Assembly: GCA_010093685.1 (NCBI GenBank)
Contig: MU006218.1
Span: 345,766-409,765 of the forward strand
Direction of reading: 5' to 3'
Origin: Ophiobolus disseminans
Taxonomy: Eukaryota; Ascomycota; Dothideomycetes; Pleosporales; Phaeosphaeriaceae
DNA: 64,000 bases
Shown in pieces: positions 10,411 through 21,258 of this stretch; the first letter of the stretch is position 1; every line of letters starts with the position of its first letter. The notes below the pieces were generated by a model that worked only from the letters and a program-made list of their open reading frames with translations, was not told the origin of the DNA and did not search any database. The position numbers were made by a program, and so were the translations under genes.

Positions 10411-12084
10411 CTACTCATCAAGATCAGCATCTCCTCCCAGCTGTTTGCGCTTGATATCGCGATCGGCCTTCTGCTTGTCGATGGTGGTCTGCAGGCGCGC
10501 CTTGTATAGTTTGTTGGTGTGCTTTTGCAGATTTGCCAGACTCGATTCAATTGCTTCGTCTAATTCGGCAATTTCTCTGCGCAGCTGCTCCTTTCGCTGC
10601 TCCTCGGCAACAGCTTCATCGTCGACATCATCTTCGTCGTCGTCCGAGTCAGCGTCATCATCATCGTCATCGTCTGCAGAAGTCGCTGCCGCTGGAGTAG
10701 AAGCTGCAGTCTCTGTCTCCAACGTGATGGCGCCGTTTTGTTGCAGGGCGTGGAGAGCGACCTCGTGTGCAGTTGTTGGCGTTGCAGGCTCAATGGCAGC
10801 AATTTCCTTGTCGAGTAGCGCATTGATGGTCTGAGGATCGCCCTGTATCTCGACGTCTTCGTCATCCATGAGACCTTCATGCAACATAGCCTCGAGATCG
10901 CCAACGTCAACCTCTTCTACCGGCGTCTCCATGGTATCCGGCGCATCCATCATTTCTTCGTCCTCCTCGTCTGCCGAGTCGCTGTCATCCTCGGATAAGT
11001 CGTGGTCGCTATCCACAAGTTCGTATTTTGTCTGCTCAGAATTCTCATCTTCGACCAGCAGCCGGTTCATCTGGGCTTCCGCGCGCTCCACGTCCAAATA
11101 AGACTTTCGAGGCCGGAAGCGCAGTTTTCGAGCCCAGTGCATTGGCGGGGTAATACCGTGAGGAAAGCGATGGGAATCCGGGTCGACAAAGCCTGGACGC
11201 GGGTACTTCTTCGCCTCGTCCTCGTTTTGGACTTGGCCCAGAACGAGTAACATTTGGCAGACATCGGCAGTCTTGACCCAGTCCTTCTTGTTCCAGCTCT
11301 TCATTGTCTCAATGACGGTAGGAAGCTCCACCATGGATGCAGCGTAATTTCGACCCTGGACAGTGACCATGGCGCGACGGCCTTCGCGGTCGAAGAAACG
11401 GAACTGGACCCCAGGACCTCCCTGTGTCGCGCTCACGCCGATCTTTTTTTCTTCGATGGCCTTCCGCAGGAGATCGCAGTCAGATCCTGGCAGCATCCGT
11501 AGTATGAATTGTGACTCGATGGCCGGGTCCCCCTCGGCCTCGTCGGCCTCGCTGTCATAGCCGACGCCGGGCGGTCGCACTGGGGGCTTTCCTGCGCCTT
11601 TGAGCTTTACCAAGGTCGTCCCTGTTCTTTGTGGCGCGCCCGGTGCTCCGCCTTTTGGCTTGATAGAAAGCTTGATTGACTGGGTACGGGTGGGTGGCGC
11701 TCGTGGTGCAGCAGGCGCGAGTCGCTGTGCAATAGGCTCGTCGTCGTCGTCGCTATCCTCGGCCATGGACATGCGTTTTGCTGAAGGCTTCGGTTGGCGC
11801 TTCGACGCGCGCGGGTCAACGTCCCCGCCGTCCTCGCGAGCCCTTTTCTTGGGCGCCGACTTGCTTTTGGTCTCGCTCCCAGGTGTGTCGAGGAACACCT
11901 TCTTCGTGTATTTGCGCTTTGCTTTGGGCGCATCACCAGTCTGTCCATCGGAGGGGTCGGCAGCTGCCGCAGCAGGTAGCTTGAATTTGAGCTTGGGTCC
12001 CTGTGAGCCAGCGCTGTCTTGGGGAGTCGCGGGCGCATCGCTGGGGGGCGGGTTCGCGGGCTTGGTCTTGAGCGTGAGCTTCAT
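10411..12084 (-). CDS. TAF7: TFIID subunit TAF7 (TAFII55 domain)
   Basis: A single uninterrupted exon of 557 residues. Residues of about 189-325 carry the TAFII55 N-terminal domain: IESQFILRMLPGSDCDLLRK, the VELPTVIETMKSWNKKDW block, KTADVCQMLLVLGQV and HGITPPMHWARKLRFRPRK. TAF7 is a TFIID component that contacts TAF1 and restrains its acetyltransferase; it acts in the nucleus at core promoters. The N-terminal 180 residues are basic and Pro-rich. The C-terminal half is acidic with long Asp/Glu runs and ends in a probable coiled coil (about residues 495-545). The length is close to that of other fungal TAF7 proteins. It is divergent from TAF3 with only 284 bp between start codons, so the two TFIID genes probably share a promoter. 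Confidence 0.93.
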   Translation of the reverse strand: MKLTLKTKPANPPPSDAPATPQDSAGSQGPKLKFKLPAAAAADPSDGQTGDAPKAKRKYTKKVFLDTPGSETKSKSAPKKRAREDGGDVDPRASKRQPKPSAKRMSMAEDSDDDDEPIAQRLAPAAPRAPPTRTQSIKLSIKPKGGAPGAPQRTGTTLVKLKGAGKPPVRPPGVGYDSEADEAEGDPAIESQFILRMLPGSDCDLLRKAIEEKKIGVSATQGGPGVQFRFFDREGRRAMVTVQGRNYAASMVELPTVIETMKSWNKKDWVKTADVCQMLLVLGQVQNEDEAKKYPRPGFVDPDSHRFPHGITPPMHWARKLRFRPRKSYLDVERAEAQMNRLLVEDENSEQTKYELVDSDHDLSEDDSDSADEEDEEMMDAPDTMETPVEEVDVGDLEAMLHEGLMDDEDVEIQGDPQTINALLDKEIAAIEPATPTTAHEVALHALQQNGAITLETETAASTPAAATSADDDDDDDADSDDDEDDVDDEAVAEEQRKEQLRREIAELDEAIESSLANLQKHTNKLYKARLQTTIDKQKADRDIKRKQLGGDADLDE

Positions 12085-12368
12085 CGTGTATGGTATGGTG
12101 AGTTCGTGTGTGGTTTGAGTTCTCAGCTGAGTTGAGCGCCTCGAGGCGCGCGCATGTGTGGTGTGTGAAGTTGCGCGCGTCTCAGTCCGGGTCCCGGGGA
12201 AGTGACGATCAATGAACTAGGGAGAGGTCAAAGCTCACGACCCTCTACTTTCACATCCTCCACTATTACCTCACCACCCGACAGCCTCAACAATGCCCTG
12301 CCTGCTACCACCGTAACTGCGCGACTCATCGGACAACCCAACGAAACATCAACCGCCATCGCGCAAGC
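12085..12368. promoter_or_regulatory. Bidirectional TAF7/TAF3 promoter interval
   Basis: Only 284 bp separate the ATG codons of two divergent TFIID subunit genes. The segment contains GC-rich palindromic tracts (around 12140-12160, with GGCGCGCGC) and a pyrimidine-rich stretch before TAF3. No TATA box is seen. Shared control is inferred from spacing only. Confidence 0.6.
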
Positions 12369-13157
12369 ATGTCCTCCGACGAGCTGTTCCGCAATCTCCT
12401 CCGACCCGCCGTCCTCCACATCTTGCGCGCCTCGGGCTTCCACCTGGGCAAGCCGTCGGCCGTGGACACGGTCGTAGACATCACCGTCCGCTACATATCA
12501 CTGCTCGCAGAGCGCACGGCTTACAATGCATACTCGAACCACAACGACTCGACGCCCACCATCACAGACATCCGCATGGCCATGCAGGACTGCGGTCTGC
12601 TTGTGCCCACCATGACGGCAGGCGAAGAAGAATGGAAGCAAATCCTGCGAAAGCCGCTCGACTTTTACACGGAAGGATCGGGCGCGCGCAGACTCGAAGA
12701 GCAACGACGCGATGTCGAGGACACGGCCGACGTCAAAGAGTTCATCGACTGGGTGAAAGGGGACCAGAACAAGGAGATTCGGCGGATAGCAGGCACACTG
12801 AAGCCGCTGCCCACGGGGCCCGCCGATTTGGATGAACTGGAGATGGAGGACTACTTGAACAGTATGCGCTCTCTCGCACATAGACGCGCGCAAAAGCTAA
12901 CATGATATGCAGGTCTCATGAAGAAGCACAGCAAAACTGGCGTCGAATCGCGATTTCAAGGGACAGTCCTCGGCGTTCCTGCCGAGCCAAAGACGGTCAA
13001 GATCGAGGGAGGGGGCGCAGAGTCGATAGAAGAGTGGTGTCGGAGGACTCGAGAAAAGGCTGCAGATGCGGCAGCGTCAAAGCACGGCTCTAGCAGAGCG
13101 ACAAGTCTCCACGGCACGCGCGAGCCATCCGAGGATGTCGTTATGGAAAACGTATAA
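12369..13157 (+). CDS. TAF3: TFIID subunit TAF3-like, BTP histone-fold protein
   Basis: Two exons, 12369-12861 and 12913-13157, with a 51-nt intron (GTATGC donor, CTAAC branch, GCAG acceptor), giving 245 residues. Residues of about 1-80 form a bromodomain-associated (BTP) histone fold: LLRPAVLHILRASGFH, then VDTVVDITVRYISLLAERTA, then DIRMAMQDCGLL. The FIDWVKGDQNKEIRRIAG segment is typical of fungal TAF3. In TFIID, TAF3 pairs with TAF10 through this fold. A PHD finger, present in animal TAF3, is absent, as in yeast. TAF8 also has a BTP fold and is the main alternative; the following conserved block favours TAF3. The gene lies divergent to TAF7. Confidence 0.82.
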
Positions 13158-13813
13158 TACCCCTTCTTATCTAATTCACGCATAGCGAGGGCGTTTGGTT
13201 TGCATTTCTTTGGCGTCCCGTGCGAGCTGGAATGCTCAAGCACAGCATATTCTCACCAAATAAGGCGTTCGTTGGTTGGACATGCCGCATTACTGAGCTT
13301 AGGTCGTTTCAACAGAGCTTATCTAGACTATTTTGTGCCGTGTGGACGTTTCTTGAACCTCGTGAAAATTGGGCCTGATCGTCCTCATATTTTTCTGCAT
13401 ATTACGCTTGTCAGTTGCAAAATATGTCAGATCCAGACAGGCTACTTAACAGCAAGTAAGAAAGCGTGTTACGGTTCTTACTTCCACATGCAGAAAGGAC
13501 TCCCGGTACATGTCAACCCAGATTCGCGGTTATCGCGCGATCCTAGTTACGCACCGCGCCATCACATGATAGGCAAAAGCATATTGGTGCCAGGTGGTAA
13601 TCTAGATCACCGTTCGCAGGCGAGCCTCGATTGGTGGGGCATCAATACGTCATCGTGAGCTTCATACCAAAGACGCCCACATGCGACAACAACTACATTC
13701 TCACAAGTTTCACACAAAGTCAAACACGAGCTCAGTCAACTCCTGTATTCAATCTCATTGTATAATTCTACATATTTCGAGCACTGAACTGAACCAAGTT
13801 TCCGACCATCATC
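13158..13813. other. Intergenic, no gene seen
   Basis: A 152-codon ORF at 13200-13658 has no recognisable features and overlaps what should be the TAF3 3' UTR. The last 140 bases before 13814 are A/C-rich and probably form the promoter and 5' UTR of the next gene. Confidence 0.4.
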
Positions 13814-14517
13814 ATGTCAGGACTTGACCCTAAGGTATGCACCAAGACGAACATCTTCGATGAAATTACTGACAATGCATCAGGGACCGTCACAGCCAAC
13901 TCTCAACCAGGCCTACGAGACGCCAGGTACGATTCACAACTCGCTCGTCGACGAATCCTCTCAGACACAGCAATCGTCTACTCATGTACCAACGAGCTAA
14001 CAATGTCCTCCCTCCAGGAAACCCAGCCTCCCAGAACCCCGTCGAGCAAAAACAAGCCTCCTTCAACGCCTCCGACAACAGCGCCTCCGTAGACCAGCGC
14101 ATCCCCATAAAACAAGCAAGCGACTCCCAAGGCCTCGAAAACGCAAAGGCACCCGGCGGCGGCACACACGGCGCGCCCGCAGGAGAAGAGTCAAAAGGCC
14201 TGACGGAGGAAGATGTAGGCCGGCACAACGAGCTCGACGGACAGCAGATGGCCGCCTCGGGAGAGGGCGATGTTGCTGCTGCGGTTGCGAAGGGAGGGAA
14301 GGGACAGGGTGGAGGTGGTGCGCAGCCGGATTTGGCGTCGGATTTGGATAGGTATGAATAGAGTAAGGTGTGAGTTGGGATGGGTGCTAATGCGTTGAGT
14401 AGGAAGAAGGCTGAACAAGCGGATGCACGGAATGCTATTAAGCAGAGCAAAGGCGACGGCTTCGCGGCTGGCGGCGCGGCGGGACAGACGGGGGGACCTG
14501 CTAATCCTGTTCGATAA
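13814..14517 (+). CDS. Small hydrophilic Gly/Ala-rich protein, unknown function
   Basis: Four exons: 13814-13834, 13884-13926, 14018-14351 and 14403-14517, giving 170 residues. Every junction has GT-AG ends and keeps the frame; the first exon encodes only seven residues (MSGLDPK). The protein is highly charged and lacks hydrophobic segments. It contains KGLTEEDVGRHNELDGQQM, a Gly run (GGKGQGGGGAQPDLASDLDR) and a C-terminal KKAEQADARNAIKQSKGDGF. It resembles small, disordered stress-type proteins of ascomycetes in composition, but I do not recognise the family. No function is assigned. The stop at 14515-14517 follows GGPANPVR. Confidence 0.72.
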
Positions 14518-14877
14518 GAACATCTACCCGAACTCGGGGTCTGGTTGAGGGACTTTTAATCTTCGCCTATGTATGGTTATTAGAAAGTAAGAGCCTAGCA
14601 CATATAATTCAATCTCCTTCTCCACCCCTCTACCCCTTGTCTACACATCCCCCTCCACACTCCCCCCCCCCCCTCCAACAAAAACGTACAAGCCCCCACC
14701 CCCTGCACCCCATGCACCCTCCAAAACCCCTCCCCACCACAATCACACCCCACGCCCCCATGCCTAACCACCACACTCGGCACCGCCGCCACAAGATCCA
14801 GGACCCGCACCGCCTCGCCCGCCACACATCTCTTCACCCACCGCCCCGCCGTCCTAAACGGCGACGCGATGCGTGCG
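14518..14877. other. C-rich intergenic tract
   Basis: This lies between convergent genes. It includes C-rich and CCA-rich runs (about 14640-14760). ORFs on both strands are low-complexity shadows. Confidence 0.4.
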
Positions 14878-15317
14878 CTAACGTAGTGCATGCCCTGGTT
14901 TCTTAAGATCCGTGAAAAGCGAGGCGAGTTCGTCGGCTTCGAGATTTAGGGGGTGAGATGAAGAAGGAGAAGGAGGGGTGGGTTTGATAGGGGAGGGGAG
15001 GAATCCTATCGAGCTGCTGCTGCTGCTGCTGTTGCTGCTATCATTGTTGCGGCGCCATAATCTATCCTCCCTGACTGTCGGTGGGCTGGGTTTGTGGACT
15101 CGGTATGGTTGGCGCAGGGGGTGGGTGGCGGGATAGGTATTCCTGACGTCGTATTTCGTGCGAGAGCGGCTGCGGGAGTATATTGGTGTGTAGGGTGTTG
15201 GGGGTATTTTTGCGGCCTTTGGATAAGGGAAGTGGTCGCCTGTGTAGGGGGGAAGTGGAATGTGTTTGTGTTTGGGGGGCTGGCGGCGCGGTGGCCGGTG
15301 AATGAGGAGCCTGACAT
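14878..15317 (-). pseudogene. Candidate Ser/Pro-rich gene split by a one-base shift in a homopolymer
   Basis: The minus-strand ATG at 15317 (context CCAAAATGTCAGG) opens with MSGSSFTGHRAASPPNTNTF and HFPP. At a run of six C (15252-15247 on this strand) the sensible frame changes: one base out of frame it continues as YTGDHFPYPKAAKIPPTPY, SRSRSRTKYDVRNTYP, a Ser run coded by CAG/AGC repeats, and ends LEADELASLFTDLKKPGHAL before the stop at 14878. One extra C would give one 146-residue frame. Composition after the shift looks more coding-like than the other two frames. A sequencing indel or a real frameshift are both possible. I do not recognise the family. Confidence 0.4.
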
Positions 15318-16201
15318 TTTGGGGTTGGTGTGCTTGATGAGGATGTAGACACTTGTCAGTGGACTGATTTAGATGGGTGTGACTGTCTGGTCTGCAGCGT
15401 TTGGTATGTATTTGGCGCTGGATTTTGTGATTTCTTGCATAGTGGAGGTAGATGACATATGGAGAGTGAGCGTGGGGTGGCTGGACAAGGGCATTGTTAC
15501 GCTTTGAAAGGATGGCGCGAAGGCAAACTCATTGTAAAGAATATGCGAATGTGTTGGTGGATTGGCAAAGTGAGACAAAGAGACGGTGAGAAGTATCTCA
15601 GAGATGTACAACATTGTGCGAGACGAGCGTTGAAGACTGAGTAGGATTCAAGGATTGCGATTGATAGAAGGGAGGAGAGTGTTGAGCCGGTGCACTGTCT
15701 CTTTGCTATTGTATAAGCGATGTCCTTGACCGCGCAGACGTATTTGGAGAACATCTGGCAACCTCACGACGAGGAACGAAACACGTGGGCAGCACTGATC
15801 ACCATGACCACCATCACATGAGAGCAGAAAGTAACGTTGATTATTGATGTTCGTGAACCCAAGGGCCACGCCCAAGGATGAAGAGATTATAACGTTTTAC
15901 TGAACTGAGATCGACGCATAGCATGAAGGCGCACGCAAACATACCGCCCATCAAAGACGATGAAGCCAAAAGAAAACAACGCCAACAACCACATAGACTT
16001 CGTGTACGCTAAGAAAATCGTACGCGACGCCCATCCAATCTCTGGGATGAGCAACACATAACGTTGACATCACAAAACCAAAACACCATGATGCAGGCCT
16101 ACCGCAACCTCTACGAAAAAGAAGCTGGTGGTCAATGCACCGAAACCGAAAGCCAAAACGTTATATACATGAAGAAGGAAAAACAAAGCATACATGCGAG
16201 T
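15318..16201. other. Intergenic, no gene seen
   Basis: This holds the 3' side of the C2H2 gene and the 5' side of the candidate Ser/Pro gene, both on the minus strand. Short ORFs on both strands have no recognisable content. Confidence 0.4.
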
Positions 16202-18073
16202 TCACATGTACGCATCGAACTGGAAACTACTCATGTCGTTCGCGGGAGCGACGTCGTTGTCGTAGGCGAAGTTGTCTGCGACGTACATCATATTCTCACT
16301 CGCATTCATAGACATACCATAGTCCACGTACTGCGTGGGATCAATGGGGAGCTGAGTGTTGATCGACGACGAAGGCATGGGTTGTTGTTGAGCATTGGGG
16401 AACGCAGTGTCGATGTCGAAGGTGGACTCGTACAAAGGGTCGGCAGTGTCGTCTGCGCTCTCGGGCGACGAGGGCATCTTGTTGTCGACGATTTCCACCT
16501 CCTTGATCCAGTGCATCTTGAGGTGGTCCATGGGGGGGTGATCGCCGCCGCCGATGCCGCCGCGCTTCTCGTCGTTCTTGCCCTTGCGGCCGCGCTTGCG
16601 GGGGTGGAAGTGCGCGCGACGAAGGTGCGCAGCGGCGTTGTAGTACGCGCCGTAGATCTTCTTGTTACGGCAGTGCTTGCAGTTGGCGAGGAACTTCTTG
16701 TTATCCGAGTAGTCGATGCAGATGTACCCTTTTCTTGTTTTGGCATGGGCGCGCTGGATGTGGCGGTCGAGCTCGTGCGTGCCGCGGAAACCCTCGGGCC
16801 GCTCGTTGCAGAACTCACACCTGATTTTCGGATGCTGTGGGCGCACGTAGGGTGTTTTAGTGAGGATACCGACAGTTTTGGACGATCCGTCCTGAGACCG
16901 AATCTCCGCCATCTGAGCATTGGATGGAGAAGACTCGGCCTCGTCATTGCTTTCGATTGCTTTTGGGGCAATCTTGCGAGCCGCAGCTAGTGCGTTGATC
17001 TCGCGGTCGCGTCGCGACTGGCGAGTGCAAGTTGAGGAAGACGCCGAAGCGTCGCTCAGGTTGCCCTCGCTAGATGTTGTTGATGTCGACCTCCACATAT
17101 CCTCCGCCAGGTACGACATGTCGTTTTCGGAAGCAAGTGCGTGAGCACTTGAAAGAACAGACTGAGTAGAAGAAAGGAAAGTTTCACTGGTGGAGCCAGT
17201 GAAAGTGGGAAATGACGAGGTATCAACGATACTCTTCGAATCAACATTGAAAGAATCATAGGAAATAGAGCCATCCTCAGGGAGGATAGGCATTACATAA
17301 GAAGAATCAGACTGAATGCGCAACATAGAAGTGTCTTCAAGGAAATGAGGGTTGTAACTGCTCTGACGACTCATTGGGTTACTCGAGTGAGTAAGCGGTG
17401 TCATCAGAGCAGTTGATGGTGTGCTGGGTGCCGTGGAGCTCTCCGAAGAGGGGCTCCACTGCTGTAGGTTGGGTGTCAGTTGCAGCTGATGTGAATGAAG
17501 GGGAAGGGATGAGGAGAGGGAGGATGGGTTTGCAGTGTTGATGCAGTTGTTGATGTAATCATCAGGACTCCACTCGGTCATGTTGTTGGAGTACGAGACT
17601 TCGGCAATGGGTTGGAGGGCTTGCTGGTGTCGCATCGGTGCGTCCGAGAATAAGACATAGTCGTTGGCTGGCTCCTGAGGCATCGATTGCCAGGCAGATG
17701 TTGAGCGTTGCATGGTGTTGGAGTCGGAGCCCGTACTTGATATCGAGCGGCCCATCATGGGTGCTGAGTATGTGCGATCCATCGATCCGTAATCCGGTGT
17801 CTAGTGGGCGTTAGAGAGGGAGAGCAGAGACCAAAGACATGTCCATACTGGGAGCTGTGTCATGCTTGACATGGAGATCATCGACCGTGGGGTTTGTTGA
17901 ACCATTGAGTCGTGTGAAGTGCCGTAGGCATTGTTGGAACAGGAAGCGGCCTGGGACCAGAAGTGCTGTCGCTGCTCCTCTGTGAGGTGTGCATGGCTGC
18001 ACCAGAAGTCTTGCCTGGTCCGCTCGAGCTGTTGGTAGAGAGTACTACCACGGTCAAACAAGGTCGAAGCCAT
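16202..18073 (-). CDS. C2H2-type fungal transcription factor
   Basis: Two exons, 18073-17849 and 17800-16202, with a 48-nt intron (GTATGG donor, CTAAC branch, CACTAG acceptor). The join gives MTQLPTPDYGSMDRTYSAP and a protein of about 607 residues. The first 390 residues are Ser/Thr/Gln-rich, as in activation regions. Residues of about 398-475 hold paired Zn-binding units: CEFCNERPEGFRGTHELDRH, then CKHCRNKKIYGAYYNAAAHL with RRAHFHP. A basic RKRGRKGK tract and MDHLKMHWIKEVEIVD follow; this arrangement is common in filamentous ascomycetes and absent from yeast. It probably binds DNA in the nucleus. An internal ATG at 17782 could serve as an alternative start. Targets are unknown. The C-terminal 100 residues are disordered. 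Confidence 0.85.
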
Positions 18074-18929
18074 GGTGTGCTGAAGGCGTGCGGTGAGAAT
18101 GGTGCTGTACGATGACGGTGATCAGCCACAACGAACACAGGTGCAGCTGCCAGTGCAGAAGATCTCTTACAGTGTGATAGTCGAAGACTTGTCCAAAAGG
18201 TGAGGATGAAGGCGAATGGGGTATTCTGAATAGCAAGGCGATCAATGAGTGATGGGGGGTCGAGAAGGGATAACGGGCTTTTAGCACGACCCGGGGCGCA
18301 TGGGCGACGTGGACGATGGAGATGCGCTGGCTCGTGTCGGAGGACTTCTGACGACTGCGGCCGGGGGACGAAGGGCCAAGCCAAGCTCCAGAAGGGCAAC
18401 TAAGCTGACGATCGAGGACGGCCGTCTGGAATGTGATTGGACGGCGAGCGGTGAGTGTTCGCGTGATTCGCTGCCTCATTCTCTTTTCGGAACCGGAAGG
18501 GCAACCCTGTCCTCTGCGCCGCTAGGATCTACCCTATCGATTTTGCATTTCCTGCATCCTTTCACATCCGGCGAAAGTTGCTGTCAGCGGCAGAGCGCCA
18601 TTTCCCAGTTATCGCTGATCTTGCGTCTTGCTAACGTCTCTGGCGCAACGCACGCCGTGCGCAGGACGTCGTCATCCAACCCGGGCCTCTCGTCCGCGGT
18701 CATGGATCATCTTCGTGGCCCTTCATGCAGTTGGCAGTTTCGGGAGATGGCTCAGAGGTTCCGAGTGATCATCTGGAACATCTGATCTCCATCATGGACT
18801 GCCTAAGCCGGCTGCGGCGGTGCTTCAATATGGTTTGGAAGACACCATCACAGTACATACATTATCAGTTGTGGTTAGGGCATTCAAATTTTTCCTAAAG
18901 TCTTCTCATTAAACTTCCATCTCAGCCGA
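18074..18929. other. Upstream region of the C2H2 gene
   Basis: About 850 bp between two minus-strand genes. It should hold the C2H2-gene promoter and long 5' leader. The ORF at 18300-18785 on the plus strand has no recognisable content. Confidence 0.4.
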
Positions 18930-20433
18930 TCATGATATGTCCCCTTGGTGGCCTGAACCTCCAGGGGTCTTCTTGGCTGAGCCGACGAATGCCGGCGAGA
19001 GTAGCCTTCTCAGTTTGTCGCGCTGGCGCATCGGTGTGCCAGTAGGTGGCATCGACGAACTGGACGACGCCGAGGAGAAAGAGAACCTTGAGCCTCGAGG
19101 GCCCCACGCATTTTGTGGCTTTTTCAGGCTTTCTGGCACTTCCTGGATGCTCGCGATGCTGGGCTGTTCATGCGTAACGTAGCGCGATACCGGTCTTGTG
19201 TCACACCAGAACCTGTCCAGACATTGCTCTGTTGCATCCTCGACGACGCTCAAATCTGCAAAGAACATTGCTAGGCTGTTAAGGACGATCATGTCCGAAT
19301 ATCGTTTGCCCTGAGGCTCCACTGCTTGATCGAAAGGGTCCAGAGTCGCCACTGAATCTTTTCGAAGTGTCGCAGGATGTTTCTCGAGACGAATCACGCC
19401 AGGCACGTAGATCCGCTGCCAGGTATCTTGGCGCATGTTCTTGCCCTTTGGCTTACGCGAGTGCCCACGACGACTTTGCTGAAATCGAGGTGACAAGGGC
19501 GACTGATTAGACATGATAGACCTTCTTGCCTTGACCGAATGAGGGCTAGAGGGGTCTTGTGCAGAAGAGCTTGAAGGCTCCCGATCTGTGGAGCGCTTCT
19601 CTGGAATAGCATACAGCTCACGAGGCGTGATCATCATCGATCTTGGTGAGCTTAGCAGACCGTGGGACTCGAAGTCTACGATGCTCAGCCGCCCAAGGTT
19701 CTTGTCATTCAGTGTCTTCCTCACCCGTGCTTTTCGGGAAAATGAGCCGTTGTTCGCGAGTCTGTTGTTGACGCTTTGCTCGTCGTTGCGTGGTAGCCAC
19801 GGAGGAGGTTGTACTGGTGGCGGCATCCGCTTTTGTCCTACCACTTGCTCACCTTCATGACGTTTTCCAACTGCCTGTGGGTTCGTCACATAAGTCTTTT
19901 GCTGTGCGGTTCTTCCTTGAATTGTGTTCAGTTCTCCTCGCCTTGCGCTGCTTGCCCGCCTGGGGGCCTGTGGCGTGTAGCCTGGCATATTCATCCCACA
20001 TGGTGGAGCCGTCGCCGACTTCTTCCGCAGTCTAGGTCTGTCCATGACCTTCACGTCTTCGTCCACGCTCCTCATTCTTGAACGCTGAGCTTCTTTGTCG
20101 GGGCCCGTCACTTTGATCGTAGGCGTTCTGGGGGTATCCGATGATACGAATGTACTTCGACGTCTGGATGGTGGAGAGTTTTCTTCACCAGACAAGGAAG
20201 ATGAAGAGGAGGACGAGATGATGAACGTCGCATCCATGGAATAGAGCTCACTGATCTCGCTCGCAGGTCGAAACGCGAAGTTCGCAGAAGGCATCCATTC
20301 TGTGGGGACATCATAATCGTTTCCCTTTTGATCGTTCATCGTGACGAGTCGACATATATCGAAATAGTCGGTGCAGGCTAGGACGTCCAGCCCAAGGTGG
20401 AGTTGGAGGAGTAGTGATGTTGGAGGGCGACAT
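18930..20433 (-). CDS. Conserved disordered ascomycete protein, unknown function
   Basis: The main exon runs to the stop at 18930 with about 460 residues of clear coding sequence. Most is Ser/Arg/Pro-rich and disordered. One ordered block near the C-terminus (nt 19200-19420) reads WQRIYVPGVIRLEKHPATL, RKDSVATLDPFDQ, SDMIVLNSLAMFFADLSVVE and ATEQCLDRFW. Proteins with this block recur in Pezizomycotina, to my knowledge uncharacterised. The start is uncertain. ATG 20339 (MNDQKGNDYD) lies in the main frame. Alternatively, ATG 20433 (MSPSNITTPPTPPWAGRPSL) could splice at 20345-20300 (weak GTCACG donor, CACAG acceptor) into the main frame, which looks more protein-like. No domain of known function is visible. 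Confidence 0.68.
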
Positions 20434-21258
20434 CTTTCTTTGTCTCTGTCCAAGTACGCTGCTTACAGTGTATTTGGAACAAAGAAGGAGGTCATAACAC
20501 TCAGCACGTGCATCGACGAGCACGAAGGTATAACCCAATTCGTCTTGAATTGAGGCCTAGGTTTAGTGGTTGAAGTTGATGCTACAACGCACCCCTTGCA
20601 CAACTTCATCTTTTGTGTTGTTAGACTATGGTTACATACTTCTTCGATTGTCGAAATTTCCAGGTCAAGCACTCGTTCTAAGTTTTGTTGTTTCGCAGTA
20701 CTGATTATCGAGACAGAGTACATTTCGAACCTGGTTTTCAGATGCAACATGTCTCCATGTCCGTGGCATACGCACATACCATCGACGGTATCAATGATGT
20801 TCCCGGAATCTCACCCGATAGCACACTACTCTGCGAGGAGAGTTGCTGGAAGCGTGTCTTGGAGTGTCGTAAGCGTCGTCTCGAATCCTAGTCGCGACCT
20901 CGAGCACACTGCTGTATCGGCCAATGCGGCTCTTAACAGATCACGAAAATCATCACGTCCGTAGACCATTGTGTTTCTATCAACACGCGAATTGAAGACT
21001 TAGGTACTGTCGTCAACGGAAGGCGCCCCGCTCGATGTTCGCAGCGTGGGGCAGCGGCACCGATCTACCGGTACCCCTCTTCTCCGTCGAAGCGTTGGCT
21101 GTCTTCCGGATTGTCAAGAAGCACCGGCTCCAATGTGGGGAATAGCTGATGAAACGTGATCTGCGTAGATGACGATATGCAAGGCATCTAGAACAATGTA
21201 AGACTACATAAGCTCGAGATGATTCCGATCATTGGGCAAACTTCTGACATCATCTACC
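20434..21258. promoter_or_regulatory. Divergent upstream interval
   Basis: About 825 bp between the starts of the disordered protein (minus) and the lactonase-like gene (plus). It should hold both promoters. The 132-codon ORF at 20566-20964 has no recognisable content. Confidence 0.4.

Noticed and set aside
10445..10834. Ser-rich plus-strand ORF.
   Set aside because: It is the complement of the Asp/Glu-rich TAF7 C-terminus.
18300..18785. Plus-strand ORF of 161 codons upstream of the C2H2 gene.
   Set aside because: No recognisable features; it lies in what should be the promoter and leader of the C2H2 gene.
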